The notes: generated by a model not told the origin, from the letters alone. A stretch of 5,508 bases of DNA from Ruminococcus flavefaciens (GCA_902792495.1 CADBAC010000105.1:1-5508), one strand, 5' to 3'; numbered from the stretch's first letter, positions 1 through 5,383 are shown. Numbers and translations: made by a program.

Positions 1-12
1 CATCCCTCCTTT
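1..12 (-). promoter_or_regulatory. Ribosome binding site of an off-edge gene, probably agrD
   Basis: Read on the minus strand, an excellent Shine-Dalgarno sequence (AAAGGAGGG, 4-12) begins ten bases after the agrB stop codon (22-24). An ATG follows at 3-1, but it lies only one base from the AGGAGG core, so the true start may be a few bases beyond the window edge. In known agr loci the pheromone precursor gene agrD lies directly after agrB, so agrD is the natural candidate. That identity is inference, because no coding sequence of it is inside the window. Confidence 0.6.
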
Positions 13-21
13 CTGATTGGA

Positions 22-603
22 TTAAGTTGTCTTTTTCGTTTTGCTTTTTAGCCTGCCGAGAACAAGCATAATAGCAAGGGAAGTCCAGACTGCTGACAGT
101 ACATAAAAATATCTGTTTATGTTCAGATAATGCAATGCCGCAGCGGACATTTCTTCGGCAAGAAGTATCAGCAGTGCCTTTCTTCTGTATTTCTCGCATT
201 CTGCTGATGAGAGCGGCTTGTTTTCGCTGCCGACAGGTGACATAAAAGTTATAGTCAGCACCGACAAGGCTGTAAGGACATATATGATCATCCCGATTTT
301 TGCTGCATATGATACCATGACAAGTGCGCCCGAAAGAAGCAGAAGTGAGAATACACAGCATCTTTGCGGTGTGCTTGCATGAAAACCTCCTGCATATATC
401 CTGAGAGCTATGTATGCAGCCGTAAATAAAACTGTTTCCGCAAGCATCCCCGTAATGATGCCTGTAAGCGCAAACAGCGAAATATTGAAGATCGTATTCA
501 GGATATAGGAAAGTCCCCATACATACACGGTTTTCCTGCTCTCATCTGCCATACCGTGTCTTATCATGGCGGACACAGTTCTTTCAGACACTTTTCCGAA
601 CAT
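22..603 (-). CDS. agrB: AgrB-like accessory gene regulator B (peptide-processing membrane endopeptidase)
   Basis: A 193-residue integral membrane protein of the AgrB family. It cuts the C-terminal tail from an AgrD precursor and helps form and export a cyclic (thio)lactone signal peptide. The family signature is plain: R68, then YAGGFHA with H75, and C82 seven residues after the histidine, the same His/Cys spacing as the catalytic pair of Staphylococcus aureus AgrB (H77/C84). Glycines precede the histidine as in the family. Several hydrophobic helices follow (about 30-65, 83-105, 108-125, 145-160, 165-185), and the protein ends in a lysine-rich tail. Length fits the family. The ATG start has an AGAGGA ribosome binding site at 611-616, seven bases upstream. 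It lies 145 bases after the kinase gene and probably precedes agrD beyond the left edge. I am confident of the family; the substrate is not visible. Confidence 0.93.
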   Translation of the reverse strand: MFGKVSERTVSAMIRHGMADESRKTVYVWGLSYILNTIFNISLFALTGIITGMLAETVLFTAAYIALRIYAGGFHASTPQRCCVFSLLLLSGALVMVSYAAKIGMIIYVLTALSVLTITFMSPVGSENKPLSSAECEKYRRKALLILLAEEMSAAALHYLNINRYFYVLSAVWTSLAIMLVLGRLKSKTKKTT

Positions 604-749
604 TATTTTTTCCTCTCTTCAGTTAATTCGATCGATCTTATTGCTGAGAAATGACCAATGCCCATGAACCAATAATAACATATTCCACTTAAAACAACGC
701 TGTTATGGTATAAAATGCCTGCTTTAACGGTACAGGATGCAGCTTGCAT
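603..749 (-). CDS. Hypothetical 48-residue ORF filling the kinase-agrB gap
   Basis: A 48-codon minus-strand ORF whose ATG overlaps the kinase stop (TGATG at 747-751) and whose TAA overlaps the agrB start (TAATG at 601-605). Such one-base overlaps are typical of translational coupling. The peptide has a hydrophobic middle, a cysteine at residue 24 followed by three aromatics and F (CYYWF, residues 24-28), and a charged tail (ELTEERKK). This loosely recalls an AgrD precursor, in which a cysteine opens a five-residue ring and a charged tail follows. Against this, there is no ribosome binding site, no proline-rich tail or clear N-terminal amphipathic helix, and third-position GC is about one third, lower than the opening codons of agrB and more like spacer DNA. 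The gap also holds possible promoter elements. It may be chance; I rate it as a minority possibility. Confidence 0.25.
   Translation of the reverse strand: MQAASCTVKAGILYHNSVVLSGICYYWFMGIGHFSAIRSIELTEERKK
611..616 (-). promoter_or_regulatory. Ribosome binding site of agrB
   Basis: AGAGGA on the minus strand, seven bases before the agrB ATG at 603. It supports that start and independent ribosome loading on agrB despite the upstream gap. Confidence 0.7.
672..680 (-). promoter_or_regulatory. Possible extended -10 promoter element for agrB
   Basis: Minus-strand TGTTATTAT, an extended -10 form (TGn plus TATTAT, four of six matches to TATAAT), about 70 bases before the agrB ATG. No good -35 hexamer is found at 16-18 bases, which is how an activator-dependent promoter often looks. 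The direct repeat at 699-732 lies just upstream, where an activator could replace a -35 box. This is suggestive only; agrB may simply be read from the upstream operon promoter. Confidence 0.3.
699..732 (-). promoter_or_regulatory. Imperfect direct repeat resembling a LytTR-type operator
   Basis: Two 12-base copies on the minus strand, TACCGTTAAAGC (732-721) and TACCATAACAGC (710-699), agree at 9 of 12 positions and start 22 bases apart. LytTR regulators such as AgrA bind pairs of roughly nine-base direct repeats separated by about 12 bases, often with a GTT core; the first copy has that core (ACCGTTAAA), the second does not. The pair ends about 21 bases before the -10-like element at 672-677. 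The LytTR regulator encoded in this operon is the obvious candidate binder, but that is inference. Confidence 0.35.
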
Positions 750-1957
750 CAATCTGCGCTGTCGTACATTACTACCGTAGTCCTGTAGCGTTCGCCGTCA
801 CGGGAACAGCTGAGTTTACCGTTATATTTCTGAAGTGCATTTTTAACGCTGAGAAGTCCTATCCCATGTTCCTGTCCGTCGTCTTTTCGTCTGAATGAAG
901 GGTCAAATGAATTCTCGATGTCTATCCTTATTATGCCCTTGCTGTATATCATCGAAATATCAAGAATACGCTCCGTGGTATTTTTCAGCGCATAGACCGC
1001 ATTGTCCATAAGATTGCCGAGAATTATGGTTATGTCAAATGATGAGATATTCAGAACAGGCGGTATATCGGCTTTATAGCTGATGGCTGTTCCTGCTTCC
1101 GAAGCAAGAGTCAGTTCATAATTCATCAGGCAGTCGATATCATAATTGCCTGTATGTGAGAATCCCTTGCTTTCCGTCATCGCCCCCTGAAGTTCACAGA
1201 GATAATCCTGAAGCGGCTTATTGCTGCAATGACACGACAATTCTCTTATCTTATTCAGATGTTTGCGGAAATCGTGCCTGAGATAGCGCATTTTCTCCTG
1301 AGATTCGCTCATGACCGTAAGCTGATCCTTGTAGTAGCTGTTAAGTGTCTCAATGATCTTCAGCCTGTTGATAGTCTCCCACTGAGTCTGTTCGTTGTTA
1401 TAGATATAGAAGTTCAGGAAATTGATACAAAGCAGAACTATCACTATGAGGTGATCGTGCTTTGAACTGTCATTCACCGTAAGAAGTCCGATAATGATAG
1501 TACCTGCTGCGGTGAATATCAGGAACCATGAATACTTCGAGCGGAACGGCAGTTCAGACCTGTTGCAGGTATAGTGTCTGAAAAGAGAGGATAATATCAG
1601 TACCATTATCCCCTGTAAAAGTCCGCTTTCTGATATAACATGACTGCCTGCAAAAGTCACTGCTGCCCAGTCAGTGAACATACATACAGCACATGACGAA
1701 ACTGCACCGAAAAACTTCTTCATAACATAGTTTTCGTATTGAAGTGATATCAGAAGCGGTGATATGATATTCAGTGCGATGTTCAGCAGAGGTTCCCCTG
1801 CTGTCAGCCATGCCGCTGTACTGATGAAAAAGTATACTGCATATGTTAGTATTTTTATACTGTCTCTGAGTTTTGATCTGCCCAGAAAAGAATCGAGAAA
1901 TATGTATATTGCATAAACGTGAATTATATTGGACGTGATATAAAGCAGTTTATTCAT
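749..1957 (-). CDS. AgrC-like GHKL sensor histidine kinase
   Basis: A 402-residue membrane sensor kinase of the AgrC/HPK10 type, which senses an extracellular peptide and phosphorylates the LytTR regulator encoded just upstream. The N-terminal half has six or seven hydrophobic segments up to about residue 187. A linker helix leads to the H-box LRHDFRKHL with phospho-acceptor H228. The ATP-binding domain shows the N-box (GNLMDNA, N315 and N319) and the G-box (HGIGL, around 364-368), as in HATPase_c_5/GHKL domains. An upstream ATG at 2011 is open in frame, but it would add 18 mostly polar residues and overlap the regulator by 44 bases. I chose the ATG at 1957 because the sequence after it enters a hydrophobic helix directly, and GAGG at 1966-1969 sits eight bases before it, overlapping the regulator's stop. 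The ten-base gap between the genes suggests coupled translation. Confidence 0.9.
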   Translation of the reverse strand: MNKLLYITSNIIHVYAIYIFLDSFLGRSKLRDSIKILTYAVYFFISTAAWLTAGEPLLNIALNIISPLLISLQYENYVMKKFFGAVSSCAVCMFTDWAAVTFAGSHVISESGLLQGIMVLILSSLFRHYTCNRSELPFRSKYSWFLIFTAAGTIIIGLLTVNDSSKHDHLIVIVLLCINFLNFYIYNNEQTQWETINRLKIIETLNSYYKDQLTVMSESQEKMRYLRHDFRKHLNKIRELSCHCSNKPLQDYLCELQGAMTESKGFSHTGNYDIDCLMNYELTLASEAGTAISYKADIPPVLNISSFDITIILGNLMDNAVYALKNTTERILDISMIYSKGIIRIDIENSFDPSFRRKDDGQEHGIGLLSVKNALQKYNGKLSCSRDGERYRTTVVMYDSAD

Positions 1958-1965
1958 GATCTCTG

Positions 1966-1969
1966 CCTC
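1966..1969 (-). promoter_or_regulatory. Ribosome binding site deciding the kinase start
   Basis: GAGG on the minus strand lies over the regulator's TGA stop (1968-1970) and eight bases before the ATG at 1957. It favours that start over the in-frame ATG at 2011 and couples kinase translation to the regulator. Confidence 0.5.
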
Positions 1970-2669
1970 AGATGCCTGCAAGCCTGTCACGCACATAACT
2001 CTGACATCCACGGCTGATATAAAGTCCGGAATCGTCGCTCAGCCGGACTACTTTTGCAGTTGCGTCTATGATGTGATCGATATTCACATACAATCCACGG
2101 GATATGCATATGAAGTGTTCCTTGTCGTCACGGATAATATCGGAGATCTTGCCGTATGACGAGAATATACCTCTTTTGGTATGGAATATAGCTTTCTTTC
2201 TGTCGCTTTCCAGATACAGCACTTCACTGCTGCGTATCCTGTGCCTGATATTATCGAGGGTATATTCAAGAAAAGTATCGGAACATCCGTAATAATCCAT
2301 ATAGGAAAGCATACATCTGCGGAACTCCTCTTCCTTGATAGGCTTAATCAGGAATTCGATGGGACGTATGCGAAATAGTTCCATTGCGTGATTTTCAACA
2401 GATGATATGAATACTATCTGTGTTTCGTAATTCTTCATCTTTCTTCTCAGCATAGTGCCGAATTCGGTACCGTTCATGCCTGAGAATTCGATATCCAGGA
2501 ATATAAGGTCAAACCTGCTGCCTTTATTTATCTTTTCAGCAAGTTCCTCGCAAGAGGCAAAATATTCTGCCTGGATATCATAATCATACTTCATTTCAAA
2601 TCTGCTGAGGTATAACAGCAGTTTTTCGTGAATTGACAGATCATCGTCTGCCACAGCTATTCTGATCAT
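1968..2669 (-). CDS. LytTR-family response regulator (AgrA-like)
   Basis: A 233-residue response regulator with an N-terminal receiver domain and a C-terminal LytTR DNA-binding domain; it should be phosphorylated by the adjacent GHKL kinase and act as a transcription factor. Receiver landmarks are the acidic DDD triad at 8-10, phospho-acceptor D59 in FLDIEF, S89 at the conserved Ser/Thr position, and K109 in LIKP. The LytTR domain spans about 135-230 (from EYTLDNIRHRI through the VLYLES and SRGLYVNIDHI segments). An upstream TTG at 2681 is open in frame, but the codons TTG GAG GAA read as the ribosome binding site GGAGGAA, so translation starts at the ATG at 2669. It is the first gene after the operon promoter at 2733-2761 and is followed by the kinase ten bases on. 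The gene symbol is left empty because only the family is certain. Confidence 0.92.
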   Translation of the reverse strand: MIRIAVADDDLSIHEKLLLYLSRFEMKYDYDIQAEYFASCEELAEKINKGSRFDLIFLDIEFSGMNGTEFGTMLRRKMKNYETQIVFISSVENHAMELFRIRPIEFLIKPIKEEEFRRCMLSYMDYYGCSDTFLEYTLDNIRHRIRSSEVLYLESDRKKAIFHTKRGIFSSYGKISDIIRDDKEHFICISRGLYVNIDHIIDATAKVVRLSDDSGLYISRGCQSYVRDRLAGI

Positions 2670-2672
2670 TTT

Positions 2673-2679
2673 TTCCTCC
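2673..2679 (-). promoter_or_regulatory. Ribosome binding site deciding the regulator start
   Basis: GGAGGAA on the minus strand, three bases before the ATG at 2669 counted from its last base and six from the GGAGG core. It lies inside what a longest-ORF reading would call the first codons (TTG start at 2681), showing that the longer start is wrong. Confidence 0.85.
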
Positions 2680-2732
2680 AAAATAAATAATTTCCATTTC
2701 TCTCATTCACCTTTTCTCATCTCAATAACTGC

Positions 2733-2761
2733 ATTATATCAGACAAAAACATTAAAATCAA
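2733..2761 (-). promoter_or_regulatory. Sigma-A promoter of the regulator-kinase operon
   Basis: On the minus strand TTGATT (2761-2756) is followed after exactly 17 bases by TATAAT (2738-2733). A TGA triplet precedes the -10, making it an extended -10. Transcription should start near 2726, giving a leader of about 57 bases before the regulator ATG. Confidence 0.75.
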
Positions 2762-2869
2762 TAGCTGTTTAAATCATTTTACGGTATAGACATATTTATT
2801 AGCGAAAGCCAAACATTGATTGTTGAATAATAACGCATACAAATAGTGTAATTTGTCAGTTTTTGTCGA

Positions 2870-2899
2870 AAACGATCACTACATCCACCGTGATCGTTT
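2870..2899. repeat. Perfect 10-bp inverted repeat in the intergenic region
   Basis: AAACGATCAC (2870-2879) and GTGATCGTTT (2890-2899) are perfect reverse complements around a ten-base loop; after one mismatch two more pairs extend the stem. No long T run follows on either strand (only TTTT within the stem end on the minus strand), so it is a poor intrinsic terminator. It could be an operator for a dimeric regulator, a decayed terminator, or part of a small RNA. The position between divergent promoters, over 100 bases from each, gives no clear answer. Confidence 0.6.
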
Positions 2900-2912
2900 C
2901 CGTTTCAGTTTC
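2895..2912 (+). repeat. Three tandem copies of (C/A)GTTTC
   Basis: CGTTTC, CGTTTC and AGTTTC follow one another without gaps, overlapping the right arm of the inverted repeat. Short and possibly due to chance; no function is visible. Confidence 0.45.
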
Positions 2913-3014
2913 TGATGATACCGTTGCGCATCGTTTTTCTCTGGCATTATGTATAAATGAATATTTAATTATTTGTAGGATCATACAATTACTGACTTGT
3001 TCACAGCTTATTAT

Positions 3015-3043
3015 TTGAATTTTTTGATGAGATGTGTTATAAT
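3015..3043 (+). promoter_or_regulatory. Sigma-A promoter of the surface-protein locus
   Basis: TTGAAT (3015-3020), a 17-base spacer and a perfect TATAAT (3038-3043) preceded by TGT, an extended -10. Transcription should start near 3050, about 47 bases before the ATG at 3097. It looks strong and does not obviously need an activator. Confidence 0.8.
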
Positions 3044-3079
3044 GTAATAGATAAAGTTTTATTCATCAGACAGAAATAT

Positions 3080-3090
3080 AAAGGAGAGGG
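3080..3090 (+). promoter_or_regulatory. Ribosome binding site of the 3097 gene
   Basis: AAAGGAGAGGG ends six bases before the ATG at 3097. It is the only good ribosome binding site in the rightward half of the window, which bears on how the downstream TSP3 protein is made. Confidence 0.8.
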
Positions 3091-3096
3091 TAACTG

Positions 3097-3615
3097 ATGA
3101 ACTGCAATAAATTATACAAAAGACTGGTTTCAGCAGTGATACCATTCACACTTGCTTTAAGCGCCGCAGAAATGTACTGTCCTTCTGCCGCTGCCGCAGA
3201 AGTATCCAATGACAACATTGACGCATCGCTTTCACTGAGTACAGTCGGCCGTGGAAATATTCTCGGCGACCTGAAAATCAAAAACAACAATGACTTCGAT
3301 ATAGATAATATCGATATTTCATTTACATTCCCCGAGGGATATGATCAGGGTTCCGCCAAGGTCTTTCCCGATAAGACCGAACTTATAAAAAGCGGTGAGG
3401 AATTCTCTTTTCAGGCTGAATTTGAAAAAATAATCGAAGACACAGGACAGACCTGGGGACCAAGTTACGGTTCCGCCGGAAACAGATCCCTGAGAAGCAG
3501 TATGGCAGGTTCAAGAGTTTCATCCGAATATGATGAAGGCGGCTCATACCTTCTCAGCGAACAGAGAAAACGTAATGCCGATGCTGCTGCGGCTGCCGCT
3601 GCACAGAATTCCTAA
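3097..3615 (+). CDS. Secreted protein, truncated by an in-frame stop before its cell-surface anchor
   Basis: Encodes 172 residues with an N-terminal signal peptide: a basic start (KLYKR), a hydrophobic core at about 11-26 and an alanine-rich probable cleavage site near 31-35. Residues about 37-112 look like one beta-sandwich (Ig-like) domain, with alternating hydrophobics, ISFTFPEGY and a KSGEEFSF segment like those seen in bacterial surface-protein stalk domains; I cannot name the family. A Gly/Ser-rich linker and a seven-alanine run follow, then TAA at 3613-3615. The frame continues after the stop with a Ser/Lys linker, PSTGD, a hydrophobic stretch and KTKNGRK, the expected end of an anchored surface protein. 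As read, the product would be secreted but not anchored. Promoter and ribosome binding site are good. Likely a nonsense-mutated gene, with CAA to TAA as a simple possibility; truncation may be real or a sequence error. Confidence 0.75.
   Translation: MNCNKLYKRLVSAVIPFTLALSAAEMYCPSAAAAEVSNDNIDASLSLSTVGRGNILGDLKIKNNNDFDIDNIDISFTFPEGYDQGSAKVFPDKTELIKSGEEFSFQAEFEKIIEDTGQTWGPSYGSAGNRSLRSSMAGSRVSSEYDEGGSYLLSEQRKRNADAAAAAAAQNS
3613..3615 (+). other. In-frame TAA stop within a continuous coding frame
   Basis: The codon context is AAT TCC TAA AAC AGT, inside a Ser/Asn/Lys-rich linker that resumes with the same composition after the stop. TAA serves as the normal stop of agrB and of the downstream reading frame, so code reassignment is not a good explanation. 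Confidence 0.85.
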
Positions 3616-3660
3616 AACAGTTCCGACAAGTCCGATAAATCAAAGAATTCTTCGGGAACT

Positions 3661-3762
3661 CCTTCAACAGGCGATAATTTTCCGCTGAAGACTCTTGCGG
3701 CTGTTATGGCTGCGTCAGGCGGCGGTATCGCTTTATGTATCAAAACCAAAAACGGCAGAAAA
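3661..3762 (+). other. PxTGD-type C-terminal sorting signal, internal to the frame
   Basis: The frame encodes PSTGD, then an apolar stretch of about 19 residues, then the basic tail KTKNGRK: the three-part layout of a sortase-type cell-wall sorting signal, with PxTGD in place of LPxTG as is common in Clostridia. Such signals normally end a protein; here the frame runs straight on into a second signal peptide. It is placed after the TAA at 3613-3615, so ordinary translation from 3097 does not reach it. Family knowledge supports the layout; that a sortase acts on it is inference. Confidence 0.65.
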
Positions 3763-5370
3763 GTCATGGCTCTTGTTGTCTGCACTGCTGTATGCGGAAC
3801 AGCTGCTGCTCCTCGTATAAATGCTTACGCTGACGAGGAAGAAACCACCGCACAGACCGAGACCACAACAAATGAGCCTCAGTATGAAGTTCACACCTTT
3901 GAGATAGAGGAAAAGATCAATGTTGACAATGCAGACCGCATAGTCAAAGTGACTCTTACTTACAACTATCCCACAGGTGAACAGACTACCACAGGTGAAG
4001 TTTTCGATGTATACGAATCCATCCTTGATGACAAAACAGGCACTTACTACCTTTTCAGCAAGCTTCCTGCTATCGGAGGTTCACTCAGTAAATTCCGCAG
4101 CCTCAGCGGAGTTTCGTATACGATAACCGATAAAAACGAAAACGAGCTTATGAGCGGTGAGCTTGAGGCTGAGGAAAGCTGGTCCATCAAAGATCCCGGA
4201 TTTGTTGTGGGCGAGAATACGCTTACACTTTCTATGGAATTTGAAGACGGTTCTACCGAAGAAGAAACTATAAAGATCAATAATCTCTGCCCTGAGAATA
4301 TGGAGTCTATCGATGCTGACAAGGAAGACTCCGACGAGGACGGTATCCTTAACTTTATCGAGGATATCTACCACACCGACAAAGACAATGCCGATACTGA
4401 CGGCGATGGTCTCTCAGACGGCGATGAGATCAATATTCTCGGCACCGATCCGCTGAAAAAGGATTCCGATGATAACGAAAAGGACGATAACGAAGAAGAT
4501 GCTGATAATGACGGCATCTCCAATTACGATGAAATATACGTTCACTTCACAAGCCCTGTTTCAGCAGATACTGACGGCGACGGAATATCCGACTCCGACG
4601 AGATAAACAAGTACAAGACCTCCCCTGTCAGCGTTGATACCGACGGCGATAAGGCAAGCGATGCATGGGAGATAAAAAATAAACTCGACCCGCTGAAGGC
4701 TGATGAGGATTTCGGTGATCTCATTCCCGATGAAAGCATAGTAAAATGCGATGACGAGGATGTGAAGATATTCCCTGTTATCGATGAAATGTGCCTTAAT
4801 GAGAACCTCACGGGATATATGGGCATCGAGCCTTTCCGTGTACAGCTTGATGACGAGAAAAAGGCAAAGATAACCATTCCGCTCGAAGAACTGAACGTTC
4901 CAAAGGAAAAGGTCCCTGCTCTGTATTTCTACGATGCTGCTGCAAAGAAGCTTGTTGAGACCGAACTCACACTCAACAGAGAAGACAGCGACGAAGAATA
5001 CAGAAAGCCTGTCAGCTCGGAAACCGAGATCTCAAGAAGCGGAATATACATCCTTCTCGATAAGCACTGCTTCTGCGAGGATGCTGTTCAGCCCATAGAA
5101 AAAGATGAAAAGGAAACCGAGGAGAAGAATGACAAGGAAAGCACGGACAAGAAAAATGAAACTGTCGAGATATTCCTTGTGACCGACAGCAAGGAAGAAA
5201 ACAGCGACAAGGACGAAAATTCCGAATATTCCGAAAAGTCCGAAACTTCTCCGTCAGGACTTACAGTTAAAACCTACACAGGACGTCTTAACAATAAGCG
5301 CCCTGCGGCTATCGTAAAGTTTACCGCAATAAAGGATAAACCGTCAGCTGCAAAGGAAACGCACGAATAA
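3706..5370 (+). CDS. Secreted TSP3-repeat (calcium-binding) surface protein
   Basis: The 554-residue frame starts at an ATG inside the preceding anchor segment; no ribosome binding site precedes it or the next ATG (3766), so the start is uncertain. Residues 13-42 form a signal peptide (KTKNGRK, hydrophobic core, probable cut after AYA42, before DEEE). A Thr/Glu linker and a beta-rich region (about 60-195) follow. Residues 208-335 carry TSP3-type repeats with DxDxDG loops starting at 208, 230, 265, 288 and 311, mostly 22-23 residues apart; a degenerate loop at 253 explains the longer gap. Family repeats bind calcium and act as rigid stalks. A domain at about 353-452 resembles the beta domain that in Clostridia proteins often stands next to a von Willebrand A domain, but no such domain is present. 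An acidic/lysine-rich tail ends the protein without an anchor motif. Role unknown; surface or extracellular function is inferred. Confidence 0.75.
   Translation: MAASGGGIALCIKTKNGRKVMALVVCTAVCGTAAAPRINAYADEEETTAQTETTTNEPQYEVHTFEIEEKINVDNADRIVKVTLTYNYPTGEQTTTGEVFDVYESILDDKTGTYYLFSKLPAIGGSLSKFRSLSGVSYTITDKNENELMSGELEAEESWSIKDPGFVVGENTLTLSMEFEDGSTEEETIKINNLCPENMESIDADKEDSDEDGILNFIEDIYHTDKDNADTDGDGLSDGDEINILGTDPLKKDSDDNEKDDNEEDADNDGISNYDEIYVHFTSPVSADTDGDGISDSDEINKYKTSPVSVDTDGDKASDAWEIKNKLDPLKADEDFGDLIPDESIVKCDDEDVKIFPVIDEMCLNENLTGYMGIEPFRVQLDDEKKAKITIPLEELNVPKEKVPALYFYDAAAKKLVETELTLNREDSDEEYRKPVSSETEISRSGIYILLDKHCFCEDAVQPIEKDEKETEEKNDKESTDKKNETVEIFLVTDSKEENSDKDENSEYSEKSETSPSGLTVKTYTGRLNNKRPAAIVKFTAIKDKPSAAKETHE
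4327..4710 (+). repeat. TSP3 calcium-binding repeat region within the CDS
   Basis: Five clear DxDxDG-type loops plus one degenerate loop (DSDDNE). The best copies read DTDGDGLSDGDE and DTDGDGISDSDE, each followed by a segment ending in a TDP or TSP turn. The regular 23-residue period and the Ser/Asp positions fit TSP3 rather than paired dockerin repeats. The last loop has lost its sixth-position glycine (DTDGDK). Confidence 0.8.
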
Positions 5371-5383
5371 TCAAGGCAACACC

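Larger units (their letters stand above)
2682..3096. other. Divergent intergenic region with two promoters
   Basis: This 415-base AT-rich region separates the leftward agr-like operon from the rightward surface-protein locus. It holds one sigma-A promoter for each side, a perfect 10-bp inverted repeat (2870-2899), a triple six-base tandem repeat (2895-2912) and a single copy of the TACCG-type motif (minus strand, 2786-2775). I see no ORF with a ribosome binding site and no tRNA-like structure. About 100 bases at 2913-3014 and about 80 bases at 2787-2869 have no recognisable function. Confidence 0.7.
3097..5370 (+). pseudogene. Possible single fused gene interrupted by one TAA codon
   Basis: The reading frames at 3097 and 3706 are the same frame (609 bases apart), with one stop only, at 3613-3615, in about 758 codons. 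Coding-like sequence crosses the stop: the Ser/Lys linker, PSTGD motif (3661-3675) and membrane segment have no other source of translation. The downstream part has no convincing ribosome binding site of its own. This supports a full-length ancestral or fused gene with signal peptide, beta domain, anchor-like hairpin and TSP3 protein. The absence of further stops or frameshifts over 585 codons argues that the lesion is recent, an error, or tolerated by readthrough. Confidence 0.5.

Noticed and set aside
736..750. Hairpin GATGCA/TGCATC at the kinase stop as a terminator
   Set aside because: Six-base stem with no T run on the minus strand; likely chance.
1229..1465. 78-codon plus-strand ORF opposite the kinase
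   Set aside because: It lies wholly within the well-supported kinase gene, has no ribosome binding site and no family features.
1956..2378. Several plus- and minus-strand ORFs of 61-67 codons overlapping the regulator
   Set aside because: They are shadows of the LytTR regulator frame, with no ribosome binding sites and no conserved motifs.
2898..2929. CCGTT-containing pair (TTCCGTTTCAG, TACCGTTGCGC) at 21-base spacing as a second LytTR operator
   Set aside because: Only 7 of 11 bases agree, the consensus fails after the core, and the pair is over 80 bases upstream of the rightward -35 box.
3066..3290. 74-codon minus-strand ORF over the start of the surface gene
   Set aside because: It is antisense to a signal peptide and beta domain that clearly fit the plus strand; its hydrophobic look mirrors the plus-strand coding sequence.
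3613..3615. Stop codon reassignment (TAA read as an amino acid)
   Set aside because: TAA ends agrB and the TSP3 frame normally, and bacterial TAA reassignment is not an established code; mutation or error is simpler.
4327..4710. Dockerin repeats (cellulosome), suggested by Asp-rich calcium loops
   Set aside because: Dockerins have two copies with DxNxDG and a following helix; here five or more DxDxDG loops repeat every 22-23 residues, which fits TSP3.
4047..4877. Minus-strand ORFs of 91-111 codons across the TSP3 region
   Set aside because: Serine-rich products are the expected antisense of GAY/GAR-rich TSP3 codons; no start signals.
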